Assembly: GCF_043290135.1 (NCBI RefSeq) | Contig: NC_134700.1 | Coordinates: forward strand, 80,997,500 to 81,061,499 | Source: Rhipicephalus microplus | Taxonomy: Eukaryota; Arthropoda; Arachnida; Ixodida; Ixodidae | DNA: 64,000 nucleotides | Reading direction: 5' to 3' | Shown: piece after piece, positions 32,225-42,540 of the stretch | Layout: each line of letters starts with the position of its first letter | How positions within the stretch are numbered: position 1 is the stretch's first letter | The notes under the pieces: generated by a model | What the model saw: the letters and a program-made list of their open reading frames with translations, nothing else | What the model was told of the DNA's origin: nothing | Databases searched by the model: none | Made by a program: the position numbers and the translations under genes

Positions 32225-35136
32225 GGTTTCGTGTACTTGTGGACGGGAGCGAAGGCCAGAGAGGAAAACCAGGCAATGGTAGAGTGTATATCAAAGGACA
32301 TTCAGGAGTTAGGAAGAGAGTGCGAGATAATTATACTAGGAGACATGAATGCGCACATAGAAGATATAGATGGGTATACCGACCCGACAGGCAAAATGAT
32401 CATGGATATGTGTGAAAGGCTTGATTTGATCATTTGCAACAGTACCGAGAAGTGTGAAGGGCAAATAACATGGGAGGTAGCAAGGCTTCAGTCGACAATA
32501 GATTATGCACTGATGTCACATAGGATGTATGATAAGCTCAGGGAAATGCACATAGATTAAGGTGGCTCCAGAAGTCTGGGTAGCGATCACAAACGTATCA
32601 AGCTAAGTTTTGGAAGAGCAGTGAAAGTGGGAAGGAGACAAGATGAGCAACTACAGGAAAATTTTTATCCAGAAAGGCAAATTGAAATAGCCACTGAACA
32701 AATTGAGAAAGTAATCACGGAGGATAATAAGACAGTGTTGACATACACGAATCTAATTAGACTCTTTGAGATACAGCTTGCTAAGACGCGTGACAAGTCA
32801 CCCCGGAAAAGAAGACACAAACCCAAAAGTTGGTGGGATGAGGAAGTTAAGAGAGCCATAGCAAAACGTCAGGAAGCCTCTAGGGAACACAGACATGCTA
32901 AGCAGCGGGGTGAACCGACAGATGATGTGGAAAGAAAATGGGCAACCTTTCTAAGCTGTAGAAGGGATGCATCCCTTCTGATCAATGAAAAGATTAGAAG
33001 GAAGGGAGCTCAGTGGCTGGCAGAAGTACATAAAAAGATAGAAAGGCAGCTGCGAAATTTTGGAACCATCTAAACTCTCTAAGAAATGAGACGAGCCTAG
33101 AGCAGAACTTTATAACTACAGCCCAAGGTGCTAGGCTAGAAGGGAACGAAGCTATTGAATATATAAGAACAAGGGTGACAGAAAAATTTCAACAAAGAAG
33201 TACTTTATGCACCACAATAGACAAAGACGAATCAAGTTGTGCAATGGCTCCATTTTCACAACAAGAGTGGGAAAGGGCTGAGAAAAGGGTTCCTAGTAGT
33301 ACATCAACAGGCCCAGATGGCATTCCAATTAGGCTGATAAAAACATTAGGTCCGAAGTCTAAGCAGGCTTTGAGAGAGGCAGTGAGTACAATAATAATCG
33401 ATGGTGAAGTTCCCGATGGATGGAAACTTAGCAGGATGAGCATGATCTATAAAGGAAAGGGGGACAAAGCTGACATAAACAACTACCGTCCTATAACAGT
33501 GACAACAGTGGTCTACAGGCTGGCGATGCAGATTATAAAAGAAAGACTGCAGGCGTGGATAGAGGATGAGGGGGTGCTGGGGGAACTGCAGAATGGGTTT
33601 CGGAAACACAGGAGGTTGGAAGACAATCTGTTCTCACTGACGCAGTGCATTGAAATAGCAGAAAAAGAACACAGGCCCCTGTGGCTGGCATTTTTGGATA
33701 TCAAGGGAGCGTACGATAGCGTGGTTCAAGAGGAATTGTGGGGAATAATGGACACACTAGGCGTGGAACATGTAGACACTAATCTTTTAAAGGGTGTTTA
33801 TAAAGGTAACAAGGTAGTTATAAAGTGGGAAAAACAGGTATCCAAGCCTGCAGAGGTAAAACGGGGGCTTAGGCAGGGGTGCCCCCTGTCACCCTTATTA
33901 TTCATGATGTACCTACGAGGATTAGAGGCAAAATTAGAGGGAAGTGGACTGGGCTTCAACCTCTCTTTAGTCAAACAAGAAAAACTTATTGATCAGGCAC
34001 TACCAGCATTAATGTACGCAGATGATATAGTGCTAATGGCCAACAACAAGGAAGATTTGCAGAGATTGATGGACATCTGCGGTAATGAGGGAGATAGGTT
34101 AGATTTTAGATTCAGTAGGGAAAAATCAGCAGTCATGATTTTCAATGACAACGAAGGTAGTGAGCTTAGAATACAGGAGGTCACGCTAGAGATAACAGAT
34201 AAATACAAATATCTGGGCGTATGGATAAGCAATGGGACCGAGTATCTGAGGGAACACGAAATATACGTGACGACTAAAGGTAACAGGAATGCAGCAGTCA
34301 TGAAAAATAGGGCACTGTGGAATTACAATAGGTATGATGTTGTGAGAGGAATATGGAAAGGGGTCATGGTTCCTGGGCTGACGTTCAGCAATGCGGTCTT
34401 GTGCATGAGACCAGAAGTTCAAGCAAGATTAGAAATTAAGCAACGTGGAATAGGTAGGCTTGCTTTAGGAGCTCACGGGAATACACCAAATCAGGGAGTA
34501 CAAGGTGATATGGGATGGACATCATTTGAGGGCACGGAAGCTAGCAGCAAGATAAAATTTGAGAAGCGATTGAGAGAAATGGGGGAAGAACGTTGGGCTA
34601 GGAAGGTTTTCAGCTACTTGTACATGAAGAATGTCGATACAAAATGGAGGAAGCGAACCAGGAAGTTGACTGGTAAATACTTAAAAAACAGCAGGTGGCC
34701 AAACCAAAAAGAACTATCGGTTAAGAAAAAAGTGAAGGAAACGGAGACTGACATGTGGAGAATGGGCATGATTAGAAAGTCCGCGCTAGAGATCTATCGA
34801 ACTTTTAAGCAGGAAATTGCCAAGGAAAGGATCTATGATAATACTCGGGGTAGTTCTCTACTGTTTGAGGCCAGGACGGGAGTACTGCGAACCAAGACAT
34901 ATCGGGCCAAATACGAAGGGGTCGACACAGTATGCAGTGCGTGTGGAGAGGAAGAAGAAACTGCCGAACACTTGATAATGTTCTGTAAAGGGCTTCACCC
35001 TATAGTTCAGGATGATGGCGCAGAGTTTTTCAAAGCACTGGGATTTAGGGACAGCGAGGGCAAAATAGACTTTAAGCGGGTAGACTTAACTAGAAGGAGG
35101 TTATCTGATTGGTGGCTAAAGTCAAGGCACGAGTGA
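32225..35136 (+). pseudogene. ORF2 of copy A: endonuclease C-half, RT, zinc knuckle
   Basis: The endonuclease part has IILGDMNAHIEDIDGYTD and, after a TAA at 32558-32560 that replaces a Glu codon of copy C, GSDHKRIKLSFGR. A frameshift near 33035 separates this from one frame that is then open to 35136. The RT shows STSTGPDGIPI, NNYRPITVTTVVYRL, AFLDIKGAYDSV (motif A), LRQGCPLSPLLF (motif B) and MYADDIVLMA (YADD, intact). The C-terminus carries a zinc knuckle, C-x2-C-x8-H-x4-C (CSACGEEEETAEHLIMFC). The 653-residue RT portion is complete and may have been lost from function only recently. Clade within the APE-type LINEs is not assigned. Confidence 0.85.
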
Positions 35137-35273
35137 AAATTAAACCCTTCACTGCGAAGTACGAATCCTCAACTTCATTATTTAAAGGAAAAAAAAAGAT
35201 AAACGTAATGGTTAGTTCACTAAGTATTACGGCTAGGTGGCGTTAGCCGCCGCCCGATCTAAAGGGTACAGCC

Positions 35274-35320
35274 ACATCCATCCATCCATCCATCCATCCA
35301 TCCATCCATCCATCCATCCA
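35274..35320 (+). repeat. (CATC)n microsatellite tail
   Basis: About 11 CATC units directly after the 3' end of copy A and directly before copy B. Confidence 0.95.
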
Positions 35321-36055
35321 GGAAGGTTTTCATTTACTTGTACATGAAGAATGTCGCTACAAAATGGAGGAAGCGAACCAAGAAGTTGACTGGTAAATAC
35401 TTAGAAAAAAGCAGGTGGCCAAACCAAAAAGAACTATCGGTTAAAAAGAAAGTGAAGGAAACGGAGACTGACATGTGGAGAATGGGCATGATTAGAAAGT
35501 CCGCGCTAGAGATCTATCGAACTTTTAAGCAGGAAATTGCCAAGGAAAGGATCTATGATAATACTCGGGGTAGTTCTCTACTGTTTGAGGCCAGGACGGG
35601 AGTACTGCGAACCAAGACATATCGGGCCAAATACGAAGGGGTAGACACAGTATGCAGTGCGTGTGGAGAGGAAGAGGAAACTGCCGAACACTTGACAATG
35701 TTCTGTAAAGGGCTTCACCCTATAGTTCAGGATGATGGCGCAGAGTTTTTCAAAGCACTGGGGTTTAGGGACCGGGAGGGCAAAATAGACTTTAAGCGGG
35801 TAGACTTAATTAGAAGGAGGTTATCTGATTGGTGGCTAAAGTCGAGGAACGAGTGAAAATTAAACTCTTCACTGCAAAGCACGAATCCTCAAACTTACAT
35901 TTTAAGGAAGAGAAAAATAAATCTAGTTTTTGGTTCATTATGTATTACGGCTTAGTGGCGCTAGCCACCGCCCAATCTAAAAGGTACAGCCATAATCGTC
36001 CATTCATCCATTCATCCACCCATTCATCCATCCATCTATCCATCCATTCATTATC
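35321..36055 (+). mobile_element. Non-LTR element, CATC-tail family, copy B (3' end only)
   Basis: Starts at GGAAGGTTTTCATTTAC, equivalent to 34604 of copy A. It repeats the ORF2 C-terminus (open 35338-35856, with the zinc knuckle CSACGEEEETAEHLTMFC), the 3' UTR and a degenerate CATC/CATT tail to about 36055. It is nearly identical to copy A over ~520 bp of coding sequence. It begins exactly at the end of copy A's tail, so the two are head-to-tail. Confidence 0.9.
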
Positions 36056-36429
36056 ACGGCAACGGGCGGTACCAGCCAAGAAGGATACATAAAACTTATG
36101 TATCCTCCTTGGTACCAGCTAAGCGTTTTTCATCTGCGGCCCATAGGGGCGCGTCATTCGAGAATTGTTCGAGACCTGCAACTGTGCACCACTGTTTCTG
36201 AGGCTATGCAAAGTGTTGCGTTGTTTCACCATCCGCCACAAGTGACGCTAGCGACCGAGAACATTCTAAAATAAAAGAGGAAAAGGGTGTGGCAGCCATT
36301 TTCCTTCTCATGCGGCAGGCACGGAGGAAGGAAAAAGGTAAGGAGAGGGCATGCGCAGCCGGCGCAGGGCGTAAAAAGTGTGGCGGAAATGACATCATGG
36401 CAGCCATATTCAGTAGGCACAATGGCGGC
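36056..36429. other. Non-coding, with an inverted-repeat arm at 36313-36348
   Basis: Apart from the hairpin at its start, the main feature is GCAGGCACGGAGGAAGG... at 36313-36348. Its reverse complement recurs at ~37490-37533, bracketing the block described next. Confidence 0.5.
36068..36120. repeat. Strong hairpin after copy B
   Basis: GGTACCAGCCAAGAAGGATACATAA on one arm pairs with TTATGTATCCTCCTTGGTACC on the other, apart from a 4-base bulge. The arms are 21-25 nt with a 4-nt loop near 36093. Confidence 0.85.
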
Positions 36430-37560
36430 GTTGTTATGGTTACGTGTTGCGCAGTGAAGCTGGTCTAGCAGTGAGCAGCCGCGGCTGGCGGCGGAATGTG
36501 TGCCTCCCCAGGTCTCGTGCTGAGCCGTGGCGGACAATATCTGTGCTCTGCGCCGCGTTATTGGTTACGCAGTGTTCTCCTGGCTGTTACATTACTCTTA
36601 GCAACGTTTACAAATCTCTTTGTAGCAACGTTTACAAATCTCTTTGTCCATCACGGGGTTTCAACAGTGCGTAGAACAAGTGCATATCCATGTGTCGTGC
36701 GGCGGATGACGCGGATGAAGCAGTTAGTGTTCAGCGAAATGGCGTTGGGCACCATGATGAAGCTGAATGACGACGAACGCCTTGCAGGTCAGTGACGGTT
36801 GAGCAGTGCTCCTGCTTGTGACAACGGACGACGCTGTTGAGCCCAGCAAGACGCCGTGAGGACCATGTGCACATACGTAGTTTCGTGTTGTGTGTGTACA
36901 GTAACAACTTGCATGTGCGTATTAAAACACCTTTTCTGTTCCGCTTGATACACTCTCCACCAGCATTGCATGTAATCTCAACGTAACAGCAACCACGTTC
37001 AACTGTCACTAGCACCGTGCTCAAAGTCACCACGGTCGCAGAATTCTGACGCAGGTGAGTTTCACGCGGAACACGGACACAGTGGCAGTACGCTGCGTCA
37101 GTCGCGTGGCGGAATGCAACCGTAGAAGGCGCACGACCGATCGTGTTGTCTGTACAGTTGCTGAATTAATGACGTGAAAGCACTCGCCGTTGTCAGTGCA
37201 TCTAGCGCGCGTTCTCTCGTAGTTGCTTCGTTGTCAGCGAGCTATTACTCTTTGTTATTACTAGGACGAAGCGATTTCGCTGAAGGTGTCCCGCTGGCTC
37301 CGAGTGATGAGCCCAGTTCCATTAGTTTCGGATCGTCACGACACACGCGCTGCGCAGCCCACGTGCTTTCCGAGCCGGAGAGGGAGTCGCGCCTTCTGCT
37401 TCGCATTCATATGTAAACAAGAGAGGAGCATTTGCCTACTCAATATGGCCGACTTCCGGCTTCATCGCGGCTTCACAACAAGTGACGTCAGGGCCTCTCC
37501 TTACCTTTTCCTTCCTCCGTGGCGGCAGGCATCTTCTAGAGGAGGCGTTGCTTGACCAAC
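36430..37560 (+). repeat. Duplicated ~1.1-kb block, copy 1
   Basis: Matches 46650-47890 in direct orientation over most of its length, at roughly 80% by eye: shared CTGGTCTAGCAGTGAGC, GACGAACGCCTTGCAGGTCAGTGA, CAACTTGCATGTGCGTATTA and CACGTGCTTTCCGAGCCGGAGA-type runs. It contains an exon-like frame ending ERLAG before a GTCAGTG donor, and a 24-bp perfect tandem repeat at 36600-36647. Inverted arms at 36313-36348 and 37490-37533 suggest a TIR element. Alternatively it is the 5' region of copy C of the LINE. Confidence 0.65.
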
Positions 37561-37592
37561 GCCTCCTAGATTTTCTGTGCCTGCCGGATGAA
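37520..37592. repeat. Extended hairpin at the end of block copy 1
   Basis: TCTAGAGGAGGCGTTG pairs with CAACGCCTCCTAGA around a short TTGAC-type loop. Outside it, GGCAGGCA pairs with TGCCTGCC. A cruciform or an inverted junction of two element ends is possible. Confidence 0.75.
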
Positions 37593-38016
37593 CGCAAAAC
37601 GCCGGGCATTTATGGTGGCGCTGCCTACGTAAGAATACGGAAGAATTTTTTCCGGTTCGGACTGTCACGGTGGATGGAGGTGTTTTTGAGTGCTCCCGAT
37701 CGACTGTGCAGTTAAGTGTTTTTGCATGTTTTGAGCTTGTCTTAATAATTATCGGGCAACAGGTGAAAGCTTCGTAGCACTTATTTTATGGTACGGCTTT
37801 TTCCGGGGCATGTCCCCAGGTATTTATTAGTTAGTGCGCGTGTGTGTGTGTGTGTTTGAATTTTTTGTTGTTTTTTCTCTTGCCACCCCATGGGGTAGGT
37901 GCGCGTACATTGAACACGCAATTTTTTGTAGTAGAGATTAGACTTTCCTTATTTTCGTAGGGCAGGGCTCGAGTTTAGTAATTATCGAGTAAAGGGACAA
38001 TTGGTGTCAGAAAGAC

Positions 38017-38889
38017 ATGGTTAAATATACTGTAAAGTGTTCAGGATGTGGAGTGGGTTTGAAAGTGGACCCAAGTGTAGAAGCGGATGGAGAAGAGGCT
38101 GACGCGAAGTGTAGGCAATGTGAGGTCGAGGAAAACATAGAGAAAATGATCGTTACCGAAAGTGAACTACTGATGAGAATCGCCGAGCTCGAGACTGCGT
38201 TGACGACAGAGCAAAAGAAAACGAGGGCAATGGGAGAAAGGCTGAAGTCCACCGAGGAAGCACTAGCCAAGGCGAACAGAGGAGCGCCTTATGGAGAGAA
38301 CAGTAGGGAACCGGACACCAGGACGGCAGAGAACAAAGAGCAAGCAAGTTTGGAAAAAACAGGTTCAGCCGGTTCAACTCTCGCAAGGCCCAGCTTCAGC
38401 GAAGTAGTGGTGGGGCTGGGAGGGGACAAAGCAGCCGGCGTCACAGGGGCAAGTCGCCCCCAGGTGAAGGACGCTCCAGCTGAAAAGTCACAGGATGTGA
38501 TAATCTCCGGGGACTCGAATTTAAATCGATGCACAGAAGCCATCAAAGAGAGGGTAAGAGGTGACAAGAGGGTTGCAGTAGGGGCGTTTCCAGGACGCAA
38601 GCTGCAAGCAGTCATGAGGCAGGCGAGCGCAAAACTCAAAACTACAACTGATAGCGCAAAATTAAAACTACAGCTGACACAGGTAGTGATATGCACGATA
38701 CTGGAGGTACCGGTGCGTGATGTCAACCTGCAAAGAGCGGTTGTCAGCACAAATCAAAAGATATGGTGGATGAGTCGATAGAAAGGCCTTGAGGTGGTGG
38801 AAATAAACAGAGAGGTGCATAGGTGGGATGGTTTTCATCGAGACAGAATTCACTGCGATGGGCGGCTAGGTCACGAGGTGGGTTGGTGA
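38017..38889 (+). pseudogene. ORF1 of copy C: zinc ribbon, coiled coil, SGNH esterase-like
   Basis: Starts at ATG 38017. Residues ~8-35 hold two CxxC pairs (KCSGCGVG and CRQCE), a zinc-ribbon-like unit. Residues ~40-95 are a heptad-rich coiled coil. After a Ser/Pro-rich linker, VIISGDSNLNRC (GDSN at 38509-38520) is block I of an SGNH hydrolase. A TAG at 38779-38781 interrupts, but the same frame continues to 38889 with GFHRDRIHCD, whose D-x-x-H is the family's catalytic Asp-His block. CR1-type LINEs are known to carry esterase-like ORF1 proteins. A single nonsense codon lies between the two catalytic blocks. Function in retrotransposition is not established from the sequence. Confidence 0.7.
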
Positions 38890-38999
38890 CTTGTAGGACG
38901 CGCAGTAGCTTTTTTGGGGGGCAAGCGGGCCCTTCGGGGTGCAGGATATCAAGTTACGAGGAAAACAACCAGGGAGACTCTTTGACAGGTGGTATGGAC

Positions 39000-41900
39000 A
39001 GATACGATTCCAAAGTGGCACCAATATCTAAGATAGGTAGAGTCAGGGGCAGAAATAGACGTAGCCACGAGCACCGAGCCAATTCAGACATTGGGTATAT
39101 TAACATGCAGGGTGGTAGGAACAGGCTGAAGTGGGAAGGGATACAAGAACAGCTAAGGGAAGAGAGGTCGATGGTATACGGTTTTTGTAGAAACACATCT
39201 CAGGGACATGGAACAACCTCCGAACAATCCGGACTACGCGTGGGAATATTGTAATAGAACAGAAGGCAGCAGAAAGGGGGGTGGTATTGGGGTATTCATT
39301 CATAAAAGTACAGACTGGCAAAGGGTCAAGCAGGAATGCAAGGACCATTTATGGCTGAAAGGGAAAGTGGCAGATCAAATGACACTCCTTGGTTTCGTGT
39401 ACTTGTGGACGGGAGCAAAGGCCAGAGAGGAAAACCAGGCAATGGCAGAGTGTATATCAAAGGACATTCCGGAGTTAGGAAAAGAGTGCGAGATAATTAT
39501 ACTAGGAGATATGAATGCGCATATAGAAGATATAGATGGGTATACCGACCGCACAGGCGAAATGATCATGGATATGTGTGAAAGGCTTGATTTGATCATT
39601 TGCAACAGTACCGAGAAGTATGAAGGGCAAATAACATGAGAGGTAGGAAGGCTTCAGTCGACGATAGATTATGCACTGATGTCACATAGGATGTATGATA
39701 AGCTCAAGGGAATGCACATAGATGAAGGTGGCTCCAGAAGTATGGGTAGTGATCACAAACGTACCATGCTAAGTTTTGGAAGAGCAGTAAAAGTGGGAAG
39801 GAGACAAGATGAGCAACTACAGGAAAATTTTTATCCAGAAAGGCAAATTGAAATAGCCACTAAACAAATTGAAAAAGTAATCACGGAGGATAATAGAAGA
39901 GTTCGGACATACACAAATCTAATTAGACTGTTTGAGCTATAGCTTGCTAAGATGCGTGACAAGTCACCCCGGAAAAGAAGACACAAACCCAAAAGTTGGT
40001 GGGATGCGGAAGTTAAGAGAGCCATAGAAAAACGTCAGGAAGCCTCTAGGGAACACAGACATGCTAAGCAGCGGGGTGAACCAACAGATGATGTTGAAAG
40101 AAAATGGGAAACCTTTCTAAGCTGTAGAAGGGATGCATCCCTTCTGATCAATGAAAAGATTAGAAGAAAGGGAGCTCAGTGGCTGGCAGAAGTACATAAG
40201 AAAGATAAAAAGGCAGCTGCGAAATTTTGAACAATCTAAACTCCCTAAGAAATGAGAAGAGCCTAAAGCAGATGTTTATAACTACAGCCCAAGGTGTTAG
40301 GCTAGAAGGGGACGAATCTATTGAATATATAAGAACAAGGGTGACAGAAAAATTTCAACAAAGAAGTGCTTTATGCACCACAATAGACAAGGATGAATCA
40401 AGTGGCGCAAAACGAGAGAGGGAAAGGGCTCAGAAAAGGGTTCCTAGTAGTACATCAACAGGCCCAGATGGCATTCACGGTATGCTGATAAAGACATTAG
40501 GTCCGAAGTCTAAGCAGGCTTTGAGAGAGGCAGTGAGCAAAGTAGTATTCGATGGTGAAGTTCCCGATGGATGGAAACTTAGCAGGATGAGCATGATCTA
40601 TAAAGGAAAGGGGGACAAAGCTGACATAAGCAACTACTGTCTTATAATAGTGACATCAGTGGTATACAGGCTGGCGATGCAGATTATAAAGAAAAGACTG
40701 CAAGCATAGATAGAGGATGAGGGGGTGCTGGGGGAACTGCAGAATGGGTTTCGAAAACACAGGATGTTGGAAGACAAAATCTGTTCTCACTGAGGCAGTG
40801 CATCGAAATATCAGAAAAGGAACACAGACCCCTGTGGCTAGCATTTTTATATATCAAGGGGGCGTACGACAGCGTGGTTCAAGAGGAATTGTGGAGAATA
40901 CTGGACACACAAGGCGTGGAACATGTAGTCACTAATATTTAAAGGATGTCGATAAAGGTAACAAGGTAGTTATAAAGTGGGGAAAACAGGTATCCAAGCC
41001 TGCAGAGGTAAAACGGGGGCTCAGACAGGGGTGCCCCCTGTCACCCTTATTATTCATGATGTACCTACAAAGATTAGAGGGCAAATTAGGGGGAAGTGGA
41101 CTGGGATTCCACCTTTCTTTCGTAAAACAAGAAAAACTCATTGAACAGGCACTACCAGCATTGATGTACGCAGATGATATAGTGCTAATGGCCGACAACA
41201 AGTAAGATTTGCAGAGATTGGTGGACATCTGCTTCAATGAGGGAGATAGGTTAGATTTCAGATTCAGTAAAGAAAAATCAGCAGTCATGATTTCTAATGA
41301 CAATGAAGGTAGTGAGCTTAGAATACAGGAGGTCACGCTAGAGATAACAGATAAATATCTGGGCGTGTGGATAAGCAATGGAGCCGAGTACCTAAGGGAA
41401 CACGAAATATACGTGACGACTAAAGGTAACAGGAATGCAGCGGTCATGAAAAACAGGGCACTGTGGAATTACAATAGGTATGGTGTTGTCAGAGGAATAT
41501 GGAAAGGGGTCATGGTTCTTGGTCTGACGTTCGGCAATGCGGTCTTGTGCATGAGATCAGAAGTTCAAGCAAGATTAGAAATTAAGCAACGTGGAATAGG
41601 TAGGCTTGCCATAGGAGCTCACGGGAATACACCAAATCAGGGAGTAAAAGGTGATATGGGATGGACATCATTTGAGGGCAGGGAAGCTAGCAGCAAGATA
41701 AAATTTGAGAAGTGATTGAGAGAAATGGGGGAGGAGCGTTGGGCTAGGAAGGTATTTAGATACTTGTACATGAAGAATGTCGATACAAAATGGAGGACGC
41801 GAACCAGAAAATTAACTGGTAAATACTTAGAAAACAGCAGGGGTCCAAACCAAAAAGAATGAGTGGTTAAGAAGAAGGTGAAGGAAGCTGAGACCAATAT

Positions 41901-42240
41901 GTGGAAAATTGGCATGGTTGAGAAGTCTACACTACAGATCTATTGAACTTTTAAGCAGGAAATTGCCAAGGAAAGGATCTATGATGATACCCGGGGCAGT
42001 TCTCTACTGTTTGAGGCCAGTACGGGCGTATTGCGAACAAGGGCATCTCGGGCCAAATACGAAGGGGTAGACACGGTATGCAGTGCATGCGGAGAGGAGG
42101 AGGAAACTGCCGAACACTTGATAATGTTCTGTAGAGGGCTTACCCTTGAGTTCAGGATGACGGCGCAGAGTTTTTCAAAGCACTGGGGTTTAGAGACAGG
42201 GATGGCAAAATAGACTTTAAATGGGTAGAATTATTTGGAA
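39000..42240 (+). pseudogene. ORF2 of copy C, broken
   Basis: The endonuclease N-half is at 39090-39200 (DIGYINMQGGRNRLKW) and, after a frame change near 39190, 39208-39639 (GGGIGVFIHKSTDW, IILGDMNAHIEDIDGYTD). In-frame TGA at 39637 and TAG at 39940 follow, then a one-base loss near 40228. RT fingers are at 40227-40709 (STSTGPDGIHG), with decay at 40700-40950. The palm retains RQGCPLSPLLF and MYADDIVLMA (41164-41200), and a TAA follows at 41203. The C-terminal zinc knuckle is at ~42080-42135. It is far more decayed than copy A, though both keep YADD. Confidence 0.8.
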
Positions 42241-42345
42241 GGAGGTTATCTGATTGATGGTCAAAGTCAAGGCACGAGAGAAAATTAAACCATTCACTGC
42301 AAAGTACCAGTACTATACTTTAGAATTTAAAGAAAGAAATGGTTC

Positions 42346-42540
42346 CAAATCTGCATGTTACACCGCAAATGTAGTCGAAATACGATAGTGTTGTGTGTGG
42401 AGAGAGTGAACAAAACGTTTATTTTAATGTTACGCGCGAGAAAATTGGTGAAGGGTATTCTGGAGGCGCTGCGTTAGAGTGCCTCCAGCGAGTAGCGGAG
42501 ACGAACGAGCGCATCGAGGATGAATGGATGGATTGATATG
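42346..42540. other. Spacer between the 3' ends of copies C (+) and D (-)
   Basis: About 190 bp without coding sequence; the tails of two oppositely oriented LINE copies face each other across it. Confidence 0.5.

Larger units (their letters stand above)
32223..35320 (+). mobile_element. Non-LTR element, CATC-tail family, copy A (5'-truncated)
   Basis: Similarity to copy C starts at TTTCGTGTACTTGTGG near 32225, inside the endonuclease. It continues through ORF2, a ~140-bp 3' UTR (GTATTACGGCTAGGTGGCG, then TCTAAAGGGTACAGCCACATCC) and a (CATC)n tail. It is the best-preserved copy of the family here. A 5' truncation point inside ORF2 is usual for target-primed reverse transcription. Confidence 0.85.
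37600..42345 (+). mobile_element. Non-LTR element, CATC-tail family, copy C (longest)
   Basis: Contains a 5' UTR (about 37600-38016, with a short (GT)n at 37840-37855), ORF1, full-length but broken ORF2 and a 3' end near 42310-42345. It is the only copy with ORF1, so it defines the family structure. The exact 5' end is not fixed. Confidence 0.8.

Noticed and set aside
31893..32415. Open frames before LINE copy A
   Set aside because: They mix non-element sequence with the truncated LINE start and show no domain of their own.
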